Positions 1 to 7,217 of a DNA stretch of 43,012 nt are shown here, in pieces. Below the pieces are notes generated by a model. That model did not search any database and was not told where the DNA came from. It saw only the letters and a list, made by a program, of their open reading frames with translations. This DNA comes from Methanobacterium sp. (GTDB taxonomy: Archaea > Methanobacteriota > Methanobacteria > Methanobacteriales > Methanobacteriaceae): positions 1-43,012 of the forward strand of contig PLXT01000031.1 in the NCBI GenBank assembly GCA_003151535.1. Reading direction: 5' to 3'. Numbering within the stretch: the stretch's first letter is position 1; each line of letters starts with the position of its first letter. A program made the position numbers and the translations under genes.

Positions 1-61
1 GGAGTAATGATACAAATATCGTCTACCTCTCTGGGGTAAATAAGCTTAAATGTCATTCTAA

Positions 62-67
62 TATAAT
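62..67 (+). promoter_or_regulatory. -10 box of the DUF4112 gene
   Basis: A perfect TATAAT ends 10 nt before the ATG at 78 and there is no Shine-Dalgarno sequence, so the mRNA probably starts at or just before the start codon. The same arrangement recurs at many genes in this window. Confidence 0.5.
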
Positions 68-77
68 TCCCTTAAAT

Positions 78-425
78 ATGAAGAATAAGATTTATTTAGC
101 TAGTTTATTAGCAAATTTATTGGATAATAAGTTTAATCTGTTTGGATTTAGATTCGGAGTAAGTGCAGTTATCGATTTAATTCCTGGTTTAGGTGATATT
201 TCAGATGCTCTCTTATCATTTTACATTGTATGGATTGCTATTCAAATACATATTCCAAAAACAAAAACTGTGGAAATGATATGGAATATCTTATTTAGTT
301 TCTTAATAGGATTAATCCCCTTAGTTGGTGATACGGTATACATTTTTTATAAACCCAATTTAAGAAATATAACTATTCTTAAGCGTTATGAAAATACTAT
401 ACCTGAAGGCACAATAGTGATTTAA
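78..425 (+). CDS. DUF4112 family small membrane protein
   Basis: The 115-aa protein matches the DUF4112 layout: a FGFRFGVSAVIDLIPGLGD segment near residues 23-41, a hydrophobic helix, then a second LIPLVGD motif around residues 78-84 and a basic tail with LRNI. The family is common in bacteria and has no assigned function; the two IP-x-x-GD motifs flank two predicted membrane helices. It lies alone before an intergenic stretch with repeat remnants and looks like a host gene outside the mobile elements. The start is supported by the -10 box 10 nt upstream. Confidence 0.8.
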   Translation: MKNKIYLASLLANLLDNKFNLFGFRFGVSAVIDLIPGLGDISDALLSFYIVWIAIQIHIPKTKTVEMIWNILFSFLIGLIPLVGDTVYIFYKPNLRNITILKRYENTIPEGTIVI

Positions 426-473
426 TAATAAAAGTTTCGAATAGCATCCATCCCTCGGAGCAAATTAACCTCA
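426..473 (-). repeat. Dispersed intergenic repeat, reverse copy
   Basis: On the minus strand this reads GAGGTTAATTTGCTCCGAGG followed by GATGGATGC and a T-rich end. It matches the repeats at 24821, 25346, 25634 and 26132, sharing the GGCTAA-TTTGC-CTCCGAGG core. This is the only clear copy in reverse orientation and the only one seen in the presumed host segment. Confidence 0.5.
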
Positions 474-585
474 GTTGTTGGCTACTCACAGTTATAAAAA
501 TAGACCTTCGATACTTGAATAAGCAATAAAGATTTTGTGGTACTATTGTTATATAAGATTTAGTTTAATAGGAGATGAATAAATT

Positions 586-645
586 ATGGCAACTATTGTA
601 AACAATCCCCCAGCTTCTGATAATTCGGGTGGGCCCATGGTATGA
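586..645 (+). pseudogene. Truncated remnant of a small CPR protein
   Basis: An ATG preceded by GGAG opens a frame reading MATIVNNPPASDNSGGPMV and then meets TGA after 19 codons. I recognise this N-terminus as like that of small CPR proteins that begin MAT-VNNPP, carry a Ser/Gly-rich linker and then a single membrane helix; here the helix is missing. What remains looks like a decayed gene. The family recognition is from memory and not from a search. Confidence 0.4.
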
Positions 646-736
646 TCATTGTGCTTGAAAAAGCCTCATAAATATGTGACAATTCCATGATTATATTAGT
701 GTCACGATTCTCGAGCTGCATATGTTAGCCTCGGAG

Positions 737-1120
737 TTATAAATGATCAGCGGTATCTGCGTTTGCTTCCATTTTTGTTTTATGGATAGTTCCGTCTTTA
801 TGGTGTGGAGGTGAATATACAGTATAAAGCTTCATAGGATTAGTAGAGGAAGAATTTATAATGTTATGATGTGTTCCCGCAGGAACAATAATTGCGCTTC
901 CATCTTTTAGTAAATGTTCTTCCCCGTTCATGATAACTTTTCCTTCGCCCTTTTCAATTCTGAGAAACTGGTCGGTTGTTTCATGAACTTCCATTCCTAT
1001 ATCTTCATTGGGCAATAAAGACATAAGAACAAGCTGTGCATGCTGTCCGGTATAGATTACTTTTCTAAAGTTATTGTTGGATAGCGTTAGTTCTTCAATA
1101 TTTCCTACAAAACCTTGCAT
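737..1120 (-). CDS. Cupin-domain protein
   Basis: This 127-aa single-domain cupin has the first motif around residues 44-60 (VHETTDQFLRIEKGEG) and the second around residues 77-88 (VPAGTHHNI), which place the metal-binding His residues. The C-terminus continues YTVYSPPHHKDGT, typical of small stand-alone cupins related to mannose-6-phosphate isomerase-like proteins. The substrate cannot be deduced. It stands alone between a decayed gene and tRNA-Arg, on the opposite strand to its left neighbour. Start at ATG 1120; no strong SD. Confidence 0.85.
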   Translation of the reverse strand: MQGFVGNIEELTLSNNNFRKVIYTGQHAQLVLMSLLPNEDIGMEVHETTDQFLRIEKGEGKVIMNGEEHLLKDGSAIIVPAGTHHNIINSSSTNPMKLYTVYSPPHHKDGTIHKTKMEANADTADHL

Positions 1121-1330
1121 ATGTCTATTATACTCTTAGATACTCCTAAGTATCAATACGCATAGTAATAGTTTCTAACCCTTCAATTATTCAGGGTAAA
1201 CTAATCCCACGGAACATAATTCCTCATGATTTCGATTCCTTGATGGCGTGAAGCTATAATTATAGGATATCAAAAAATTTTCGAACTATTTTAGCTTCAA
1301 TTTTGAGGTATTTTCACTAAACCAAATTTG

Positions 1331-1403
1331 TGACCCGGGAGGGAATCGAACCCCCAACCTGGTGCTTAGAACGCACTCGCTCTATCCGTTGAGCTACCGG
1401 GCC
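1331..1403 (-). tRNA. tRNA-Arg(TCT)
   Basis: The minus strand folds into a full cloverleaf of 73 nt with discriminator A and no encoded CCA. The acceptor stem GGCCCGG pairs with CCGGGTC, and the T arm is GGGGG-TTCGATT-CCCTC. The anticodon loop GTTCTAA carries TCT at positions 34-36. One A-C mismatch lies at the base of the anticodon stem. Confidence 0.93.
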
Positions 1404-1407
1404 AAGA

Positions 1408-1470
1408 ACAATTTTTAATTTTCAATTCTCAATTTTCAAAATTTTGACTTTTGACATTTGAATTTTGAGT
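1408..1470 (+). repeat. Low-complexity AATTTTCAA-type repeat tract
   Basis: Between tRNA-Arg and the next gene is a run of short near-repeats built from AATTTTCAATTC and its complement GAATTTTGAG, including the palindrome TCAAAATTTTGA. It has no coding potential and looks like slippage-derived filler. Confidence 0.5.
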
Positions 1471-1547
1471 TATAGTTGTATTTTACCAAAAAATCGCAAT
1501 AAAACAAAAGTTTTTATTTTGTTGTATAATTTGATTGAATTTATCCG

Positions 1548-2387
1548 ATGAAAAAAATCTTTATTGAGCAGCTGGTACCGATAATACTAACTGTATTTAC
1601 ATTCTTTGTCCTTTCAACCCTTTTATACGGTTTCCTCCTTTTTTTGAATTCTTTCCTATTACAAAATCAGGTAATTCTGGATTTTAGAAAAAGAGACGTT
1701 TTAATCGGTATAGCAGTCTATTTAAAAACCGCAATTGACTTTGCAATTTTTATCGGTAACTTAATGCGTACTAACCCTGGCTGGAAGAAAAGAATTGCCA
1801 TAGAGCTTGGAACAGCTGTTGGAAACGCTTTCGGAACATTTCTTGTCCTTGCCATTTGGATTTTTTTCAAGCAAATTCCAATCTTAATGGCAATAATGGT
1901 ATTTATCGCTTCGGTTGTACTTTTCAGAATGGCACAAGAAAGTTTTGAAGAGTTTTTAAAACAAAAGAAAAGTTTTATAAGAATGAGGATGCCCGCATAT
2001 CTTTTGCAATCTCAACTAAACGTAGTGAGTAAGCTGTTTAAACCTTTGATTGGTTTTTTTGTGCCAAACCTAAATTTAACAAGAGCAAAAAAACTCACTT
2101 TTGCAAATTTAATTGTTTTCTCCTTCACTATTCCGTTTATCTTGGGTTTAGATGATTTTGCAGGGTACATTTCGCTTTTTTCAATAATTAATATCTTCGG
2201 TTTTGCCTTGGGAGTTTTGTTGGGGCATATGCTTTTAAACATCGGACTTTTTACTTTCCCTAAGAAAACCGTGCAGATTGTAACCCATCCTTTCGTATTA
2301 ATCGGCGGAGGTTTTGCATTTATTGTGCTTGGTTTATGGGGATTCATCGAAACCGCAAGAGTACTTCTTTCGATTTTCGTCCGTTAA
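1548..2387 (+). CDS. Polytopic membrane protein, unknown family
   Basis: This 279-aa protein is very hydrophobic. Two N-terminal helices (about residues 9-36 and 52-70) are followed by a pair near 95-128, a basic loop (EEFLKQKKSFIRMRM, about 135-150), and three more helices up to the C-terminus (about 187-275), giving roughly six or seven membrane passes. I do not recognise a family or catalytic motif. It sits between tRNA-Arg and tRNA-Gly, so it is probably a host gene. The upstream TATAAT (about 1522) is 20 nt before the ATG. Confidence 0.7.
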   Translation: MKKIFIEQLVPIILTVFTFFVLSTLLYGFLLFLNSFLLQNQVILDFRKRDVLIGIAVYLKTAIDFAIFIGNLMRTNPGWKKRIAIELGTAVGNAFGTFLVLAIWIFFKQIPILMAIMVFIASVVLFRMAQESFEEFLKQKKSFIRMRMPAYLLQSQLNVVSKLFKPLIGFFVPNLNLTRAKKLTFANLIVFSFTIPFILGLDDFAGYISLFSIINIFGFALGVLLGHMLLNIGLFTFPKKTVQIVTHPFVLIGGGFAFIVLGLWGFIETARVLLSIFVR

Positions 2388-2394
2388 TGATTTG

Positions 2395-2465
2395 AGCGGG
2401 TGAAGAGAATCGAACTCTCGTGACAACTTTGGAAAAGTTGCGTTCTACCATTGAACTACACCCGC
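2395..2465 (-). tRNA. tRNA-Gly(TCC)
   Basis: The minus strand gives acceptor GCGGGTG/CACCCGC, D stem GTTC/GAAC, anticodon stem CAACT/AGTTG with loop TTTCCAA (anticodon TCC) and T arm GAGAG-TTCGATT-CTCTT. It is 71 nt long with discriminator U and no encoded CCA. Confidence 0.95.
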
Positions 2466-2495
2466 AATTAACAAAATTATATCAAAACAAATTTG

Positions 2496-2568
2496 TCGGG
2501 GAAAGAGGGCTCGAACCTCCGACCTCACGGTCCCAAACCGCGCGCTCTACCAACTGAGCTATTCCCCG
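2496..2568 (-). tRNA. tRNA-Pro(TGG)
   Basis: The minus strand gives acceptor CGGGGAA/TTCCCCG, D stem GCTC/GAGC, anticodon stem CGCGG/CCGTG with loop TTTGGGA (anticodon TGG) and T arm GGAGG-TTCGAGC-CCTCT. It lies 30 bp from tRNA-Gly on the same strand and may be transcribed with it. Confidence 0.95.
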
Positions 2569-2686
2569 AGATGTGTGCCCTTCTTGCACTTCCATTCGAA
2601 CACCTTTTAGCCTGGATTTTTGAGATCCAACAGGCATACAAGAAGGATACTGATAATGATTATATCAAAAAAGGAGTAAAAGAAGA

Positions 2687-3136
2687 ATGAGAAACCTATT
2701 TTCATCCCAGCTTCATACTGAAAAGACCTTCTATTCATCATTTCTTGAGGATTTGGACAACTGCAGAGAGGAAGTGATCATCGAAAGTCCTTACATTACC
2801 GGCGAACGAGCAAGTCAGTTTATTCCTATATTTGAAAAACTTCTAGATAAAGGGGTAAGAATTTATGTTATGACCAGAGACCCAAAAGAACACACGCTAA
2901 GCATGGAAGATCAGTCCGAAGAAGCAATTAGAACATTTGAAATAATGGGAGTTCAAACTTTACTGTGCGTAGGTAATCATCACAGGAAATTGGCTATTTT
3001 GGATCGAAAAATACTTTGGGAAGGATCTTTAAACATTTTATCTCAAACGCATAGTCGTGAGATAATGAGAAGAATAGATAATGAAGAATTTACAATGGAA
3101 ATGTTTAACTTTTTGAAGCTGAGTGAGTTTATTTGA
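2687..3136 (+). CDS. PLD-like nuclease-domain protein
   Basis: This 149-aa protein holds one phospholipase D-like half-site. HHRKLAILD (about residues 97-105) is an HxK-x4-D motif followed by the conserved WEGSLNIL with Asn. One HKD motif means it would act as a homodimer, as Nuc-type nucleases do. The N-terminal part (VIIESPYITGERA) resembles PLD domains in helicase-associated proteins. An in-frame stretch upstream (2572-2690) overlaps its start by ATGA but has no recognisable product. The 3' end overlaps the convergent XRE gene by 8 bp, so both may mark the left part of the mobile element. Confidence 0.75.
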   Translation: MRNLFSSQLHTEKTFYSSFLEDLDNCREEVIIESPYITGERASQFIPIFEKLLDKGVRIYVMTRDPKEHTLSMEDQSEEAIRTFEIMGVQTLLCVGNHHRKLAILDRKILWEGSLNILSQTHSREIMRRIDNEEFTMEMFNFLKLSEFI

Positions 3137-3344
3137 CCTTTATTATCTCGGAAATGTTAACTTTGAGTGCTTTGCTTATCCTAAGTAAGTTATCCGGAGA
3201 TGTAGCAACTTCTCCTCTTTCAATAACAGCAAAATAATTTACATTTATTTCAGCCTTTTTTGCTACCTCTGCTTGGGTAAGTTTGGCTTTTTCCCTTAAT
3301 TTCTTGATATTTTTACCGTAAATATCTTTGTATGAGCTATCCAT
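3129..3344 (-). CDS. XRE-family HTH repressor (element 1)
   Basis: This 71-aa protein is almost entirely one Cro/C1-type HTH domain: KNIKKLREKAKLTQAEVAKKA, then INVNYFAVIERGEVATSPDNLL and the terminal ISKALKVNISEII helix. The gene has a TGCTATAAT extended -10 box whose proximal edge is 8 nt before the ATG. A TATC-N8-GATA palindrome spans -10 to start codon, which suggests autorepression. The same motif occurs twice in the recombinase promoter at 31.1 kb, so I infer that this protein controls excision or integration of the large element. That regulatory link is inference from matching sites. Confidence 0.85.
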   Translation of the reverse strand: MDSSYKDIYGKNIKKLREKAKLTQAEVAKKAEINVNYFAVIERGEVATSPDNLLRISKALKVNISEIIKVK

Positions 3345-3353
3345 ATGTCGATA
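3338..3353. promoter_or_regulatory. Putative XRE operator TATC-N8-GATA
   Basis: The sequence TATCCATATGTCGATA is a 16-bp site with TATC/GATA ends and a CATATG centre. It lies just downstream of the minus-strand -10 box and covers the start codon of the XRE gene. It matches the sites at 31060, 31081 and 37090 in length and arms. Confidence 0.55.
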
Positions 3354-3358
3354 TTATA
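3353..3358 (-). promoter_or_regulatory. -10 box of the XRE gene
   Basis: On the minus strand this reads TATAAT within TGCTATAAT, an extended -10 element. It is 8 nt from the ATG, predicting a leaderless or nearly leaderless mRNA. Confidence 0.55.
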
Positions 3359-3433
3359 GCATTTTTAAGAAATCAAGTGAACTATAGACCAATAATTTAT
3401 GCAAAAAGTAAAAATTTGAGTTATAATCCGGAT

Positions 3434-3661
3434 ATGGAAGACGTTCAGAAAACATCAGATGAGATTAAAAAAGAAATTCAGAAACTAAGAAATGAATCCC
3501 TAGAATTAATCTTTAAAGATCACCAAAAGGCTCTTGAGTACGTCAAAAAAGGTATGGAAGCTGTTGGGTCTAAAGAATTGACAGAACTTGAAATTAATGG
3601 TCTAGCCCATGAAATGCAGGCAATAGCTCAAATGATTATTAAGGAAAGAGCAGATAAATAG
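3434..3661 (+). CDS. Small helical protein, unknown
   Basis: The frame could open further upstream, but the ATG at 3434 is chosen because a perfect TATAAT (3422-3427) ends 6 nt before it and because upstream codons overlap the divergent XRE gene. The 75-aa product, starting MEDVQKTSDEIKKEIQKL, is charged and predicted to be all helical, partly coiled coil, with no membrane segment or known motif. It is divergent from the XRE gene, a common place for regulated partner genes, but no function can be given. Confidence 0.6.
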   Translation: MEDVQKTSDEIKKEIQKLRNESLELIFKDHQKALEYVKKGMEAVGSKELTELEINGLAHEMQAIAQMIIKERADK

Positions 3662-3688
3662 AATTATTACGTATTAGTTTTTTAGGTA

Positions 3689-3832
3689 ATGTTTGAGATT
3701 TTTAAACAGAAAGAGAAAGAACCTTTTAATTATCCTTCTATTGAAATGAGTAAGCCTTCCAGAGGTTATTATAAATGGACCGCATTAATAATATTACTAG
3801 CCTTTGTGTTTATATTTTTCTTAATTAAATAA
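3689..3832 (+). CDS. Small single-pass membrane protein
   Basis: A 47-codon frame starts MFEIFKQKEKEPFNYPS and ends in one membrane helix (WTALIILLAFVFIFFLIK). It lies 27 bp after the preceding small gene on the same strand with only a weak AGG before the ATG. The cytoplasmic head plus C-terminal anchor is clear, but the family is unknown. Confidence 0.5.
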   Translation: MFEIFKQKEKEPFNYPSIEMSKPSRGYYKWTALIILLAFVFIFFLIK

Positions 3833-3854
3833 TTTTTTAAGAATTATTTACGTC

Positions 3855-3918
3855 CATTTGAAGCTAAATGAGACAGTATAAAAGGGAAATGTCTCAATTC
3901 CTAACTGATATAGTTTGA
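3855..3918. repeat. GAGACA/TGTCTC inverted-repeat element, copy 1
   Basis: The core is CATTTGAAGCTAAATGAGAC, then about 15 nt including TATAAAAGGG, then TGTCTCAATT and GATATAGTTT. GAGACA (3870-3875) and TGTCTC (3890-3895) form the inverted repeat. A close copy is at 38500-38565 in the second element, and a partial copy at 5681. It lies between convergent genes, so it may act as a terminator or binding site. Confidence 0.5.
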
Positions 3919-3926
3919 TATAGTCG

Positions 3927-5627
3927 TTACTTACTTTTATCTTCACTAGGTATTTCACCTATTTTTACCACATGTCCCGATATATCCAATGTATTTATAC
4001 TAGTATTTCTCGGTTCTTTGATCCCGGGGTATTTTTTAAGAAACTCCTGATTTTCGCTTACTAAATATATGGTCATATAAACTAATCCGTTTGCTCGCTT
4101 TAAATCTCTACCATGTAGTAATCCCTCTCGTCTTAGCTTTTTAACAGATGATGGGTGGATGCCATGCCTTGATTTTAATTGCGAGATTGAAATCCACTCA
4201 TCTTCATTTTCGAACGAATCCTTTTTCAATGATGGTATAACACCTTCCTTAATGTTATTCCAGCAATCCGTACAACGAACACCATCTAAGTTCCACCAAC
4301 ATTCGTTCCCGTGATGTCCTTCGGAACAAATTCTACAGTTATAAGAACCATCTGCATCCAGGAAAAATCCTTCCGGTTCTTTTTCTAATCTTCTTTTTCT
4401 GGTAGCTTCAATTCCTTCATGTTCTCCTTGTATTTCGGCAAGTTTCACCCAAGTGCTGGTGCTGTATTTCATTCGCATTTCAGTGTCAACTTTAGATGGT
4501 TTTTGTTCTTTTTTCGCTCCAGATAGTTCAAGTAAATCTTCTTCTTGTTCATACGCTTTAAGACTTCCGGAAAGATAACCAAGACGATAGCGTATTCCAT
4601 CACTCATCAGTCTCCAGTTAGTATCCTCAAGCGTGTCTTTAATTAACTTCTTAAGCGTATCTTCGCTTATATTTTCTCTACGGGTTGAATTAGCATCTAA
4701 AACACTAAAAGGAACAACAACGTACCTACCTATATCTGGCTTATCTAGGGTAAATTTAACATAGTTTTCCTTTAGTAATTTCTCTGATAGGAGTTTTTCA
4801 AGTTCGAGAATTTTGAGCTTTTTTAAGCTAATTGCAACTTGATAAGCTTTGTCATCATATTTTTGCTTTGCTTCTTCACCCACTTGCTTAGCAACCTCCA
4901 TTGCTTCTAATTCAAATACATATTTTTCACCATCTTCGTCTGTTAGACAAAAAACGCTTCTGTATTTTTCCAATAGCTTCTTATCTTCTTCCTCCTTTTT
5001 CTTTTGCTCTTCCAGCCATTTCTCATGTTCCTTGTCACTTTTAGTAAAATCTTGCACTTCCGTTTTTGAATAACCACAAGTGCTACATTTATATTTCAAA
5101 GTAATAACTTTCCCTTTGGCTGAATCCGTCATGTCTATTTCCTTTTTACATTTAGGGCAAAGATCAGGTTTTGATACGCGTATTTCACCGTCATCGTAAA
5201 CCCATTGCTGCTTCTCACATTTACTGCATTTAAAAAGAAACATCATTCGCACAATGGGATTATCAAAGAAGTATTCAAGATGCTTTGAGGATTTAAAATA
5301 CATAGAAGCATTGCAAAGAGGGCAGCGTACCCCTTCTGGCACGGGAGTATAATCTTGCTTGTCTTGTTTAAGTTTATCTTCGTCCATCCACTTCTTTATT
5401 GTCTCTTTCTTATTTTTATACTCTTGCGCTTGGGTAACCCATAAATACCAATACATCATTTTGGTAGTGTCACTATATTTATCCTCCTTGGACATATCTT
5501 TTAATTCTTCGCTAGTTAAACTTTTGTCGTAGACACCTTTAAACATTTCAATAACCTTGAAGCACTCTTTTATTGTGGAGAGATCGTAGCGGTCGATATA
5601 TGCTTGTTCGTCTTCGAGGTACTGCAT
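3927..5627 (-). CDS. Large Zn-ribbon protein, unknown function
   Basis: This 566-aa protein has an N-terminal helical part (1-95), then four CxxC pairs at about residues 102-187 (CPLC, CSKC, CPKC, CSTC) forming two Zn ribbons. A highly charged coiled-coil stretch follows (about 195-225), then a mixed region, a second Cys/His cluster near 435-460 (CRIC..HHGNEC..CTDC), and a C-terminal HTH-like segment (ISQLKSRHGIHPSSVKKLRREG, about 485-507). The arrangement suggests a nucleic-acid-binding protein, but I cannot name a family. It sits in the mobile element between the XRE region and the T4SS operon, in its own transcription unit. Confidence 0.7.
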   Translation of the reverse strand: MQYLEDEQAYIDRYDLSTIKECFKVIEMFKGVYDKSLTSEELKDMSKEDKYSDTTKMMYWYLWVTQAQEYKNKKETIKKWMDEDKLKQDKQDYTPVPEGVRCPLCNASMYFKSSKHLEYFFDNPIVRMMFLFKCSKCEKQQWVYDDGEIRVSKPDLCPKCKKEIDMTDSAKGKVITLKYKCSTCGYSKTEVQDFTKSDKEHEKWLEEQKKKEEEDKKLLEKYRSVFCLTDEDGEKYVFELEAMEVAKQVGEEAKQKYDDKAYQVAISLKKLKILELEKLLSEKLLKENYVKFTLDKPDIGRYVVVPFSVLDANSTRRENISEDTLKKLIKDTLEDTNWRLMSDGIRYRLGYLSGSLKAYEQEEDLLELSGAKKEQKPSKVDTEMRMKYSTSTWVKLAEIQGEHEGIEATRKRRLEKEPEGFFLDADGSYNCRICSEGHHGNECWWNLDGVRCTDCWNNIKEGVIPSLKKDSFENEDEWISISQLKSRHGIHPSSVKKLRREGLLHGRDLKRANGLVYMTIYLVSENQEFLKKYPGIKEPRNTSINTLDISGHVVKIGEIPSEDKSK

Positions 5628-5661
5628 TTGAAATTATTATATCGTTTTCAATTATTTCTAA

Positions 5662-5706
5662 CAACTTGAGTTATGCGACAAAGTTAAATGAGGCAGTATA
5701 ACAACC
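5662..5706. repeat. Composite of two dispersed repeats
   Basis: CAACTTGAGTTATGCGAC (5662-5679) matches the repeats at 7196 and 42474. It is followed directly by AAGTTAAATGAGGCAGTATA (from 5681), a partial copy of the GAGACA element at 3855. It lies upstream of the Zn-ribbon gene. Confidence 0.4.
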
Positions 5707-5765
5707 AATCTTTAATTTGAAACGCTCTTGGAGAATTTAATAATAAGTCTAACTCAATATAACAA

Positions 5766-6644
5766 TTAAAACCCCATCGTTTTCGATAAAAGCCTATACT
5801 TTTTCATTGCTGCACCATCGTAAGCATCAAATCTCTGCAAGAAAAACCTCAAGATACCAAAGTAAAGCGGATATGTAACAGGTATGACAGTTTCAATTTC
5901 CTCAGCGGGTGAATCAACGTCAGCTCTTATAGAGCCGTCGGGTTGCGTTTTGATAAATGTATTAATGCCAGGGGCTGTTAGGTGGGCTATCCCCGAGAAA
6001 TAGGGATAGTAAGTGACATATAACTTCTCAAGGCAATTTTCTTGATTTAATTTGCCTTTTGCTTTGAGGAATTTGTCACATTCAATACATCTTTCTTTGA
6101 TTTTGGGAAGCTCTGATCCTATTGGTAGCTTATACCGTCTTTGTAAACTAGCTATCTGCCTGTTCAGCTTTCTTATAAATTTGTCCCAGTCAGCCGGTTT
6201 CTTGATATTTCTTTTATCTCTGCCACCATAACCAAAGGTTAAGTCCCAATCTGGGTATTTTGTCTTTGGATATTTTTCCATCAATGCTTTATAGCTATTG
6301 CCAAAAGTAACCGTTTGTTGCAAAAAATCTATCCAATAACGTGCAGCGTTAGCTTGAGTTTTGCAAGCATGAATGTAGTTAATATTCATAAGATTTTCTG
6401 TAAGTGACCTGAGTAATGATAATGCGGGTTTATCGTATATGGCTGGGTGCTCTTTAACAGGTGTAACTACTTTCAATATACTCTCTGCATAGCATTGAGT
6501 TGCACCCATCATAAAAAATAGCAATCGTTTTTTTAGGCTTGTCCGCTTCAACTTCAAACCAACTCTGGTAAATTCATCATTGCCATATACCAACAATTCT
6601 CTGAAATCTTGTAAAAGTTTTTTCTGCTTGTCTGATAATTCCAT
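5766..6644 (-). CDS. DUF5677-like hypothetical protein
   Basis: This 292-aa mostly helical protein has the pattern LSLLRSLTENLMNINYI (about 76-92) followed by ARYWIDF. It resembles DUF5677-type proteins, where a conserved R-x-L-x-E/N helix recurs; that family is uncharacterised and sometimes found in defence islands. A CIECDKF segment near residue 187 and a late FSGIAHL motif are also visible. It is the second gene of a two-gene unit: its ATG follows the stop of the 182-aa membrane protein by 2 nt. The family call is tentative. Confidence 0.5.
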   Translation of the reverse strand: MELSDKQKKLLQDFRELLVYGNDEFTRVGLKLKRTSLKKRLLFFMMGATQCYAESILKVVTPVKEHPAIYDKPALSLLRSLTENLMNINYIHACKTQANAARYWIDFLQQTVTFGNSYKALMEKYPKTKYPDWDLTFGYGGRDKRNIKKPADWDKFIRKLNRQIASLQRRYKLPIGSELPKIKERCIECDKFLKAKGKLNQENCLEKLYVTYYPYFSGIAHLTAPGINTFIKTQPDGSIRADVDSPAEEIETVIPVTYPLYFGILRFFLQRFDAYDGAAMKKYRLLSKTMGF

Positions 6645-6646
6645 AT

Positions 6647-7195
6647 CTACCTATAAAAATAGTGCATGTGTCTTGGCAAATAGCTGTGAGTAAAGGCAGC
6701 GGTACTTACATTACTTTGAAAAAAAAGCAGATATAGCACCAGTGCAACCAAAATGACTGAGATAATGACTTGCAGCACCAAAGTGGTTTTTTCTGCAAAT
6801 GCTATTTGCGAATGAATATTATTAGCGCTAGTCATTCTTTCTTGTATACTTACGTCCTCAATTCTTTTATGTCCCTCTTTGACATCTTTTATCATCTCAC
6901 CCATGTTTTTATATGAGAAACCGACCAGATAGAATATGCGCGCAATTAGACCGCTGCTTATCAGTATAGCTACCAGGATTAAGGCAACTAGAAGCCTCAC
7001 CCAAATCGGTGATGAGCTGATAGGACTAAAGGCTGCAATTCCGACAACTATAGTGGCTATAAAACCGTTGATAGTTAGTAACGCCTGCCACAATAAGAAA
7101 CTCGCTTCTTTTTGCTTATCTAAAACTTCTTGTAAAAGCTCTTGCATAGCTCTAATTGTATCAAATCGAGCCCGTAATTTGCTCAAATCAAACAT
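6647..7195 (-). CDS. Three-TM membrane protein, unknown
   Basis: The 182-aa product has an amphipathic N-terminus (1-35), two membrane helices near 38-57 and 66-90, a soluble helical region (95-132) and a third helix near 135-160. No family recognised. It is translated just before the DUF5677-like gene (2-nt gap), so the two probably act together, possibly a membrane partner plus a cytoplasmic sensor. The start codon sits beside one copy of the TTGAGTTGTGCGAC repeat. Confidence 0.6.
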   Translation of the reverse strand: MFDLSKLRARFDTIRAMQELLQEVLDKQKEASFLLWQALLTINGFIATIVVGIAAFSPISSSPIWVRLLVALILVAILISSGLIARIFYLVGFSYKNMGEMIKDVKEGHKRIEDVSIQERMTSANNIHSQIAFAEKTTLVLQVIISVILVALVLYLLFFQSNVSTAAFTHSYLPRHMHYFYR

Positions 7196-7217
7196 CGAAC
7201 ATCTTGAGTTGTGCGAC
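7196..7217. repeat. CGAAYATCTTRAGTTGTGCGAC repeat, copy 1
   Basis: This 22-nt sequence matches 42474-42495 in the second element at 20 of 22 positions and is partly matched at 5662. It lies exactly between the T4SS operon's last stop codon and the next minus-strand start. Confidence 0.5.

Noticed and set aside
2395..2465. Left attachment site of element 1 inside tRNA-Gly
   Set aside because: The T arms of tRNA-Gly and tRNA-Leu share GAGAGTTCGA, but this is normal tRNA similarity; not enough to claim an att site.
2493..2690. Open frame through tRNA-Pro antisense strand
   Set aside because: The first 25 codons are the antisense of tRNA-Pro; the rest (from 2572) has no recognisable family and was not listed as a gene.
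4849..5073. Ser/Phe-rich frame on the plus strand
   Set aside because: It is the shadow of the coiled-coil part of the Zn-ribbon gene; no own promoter or SD.
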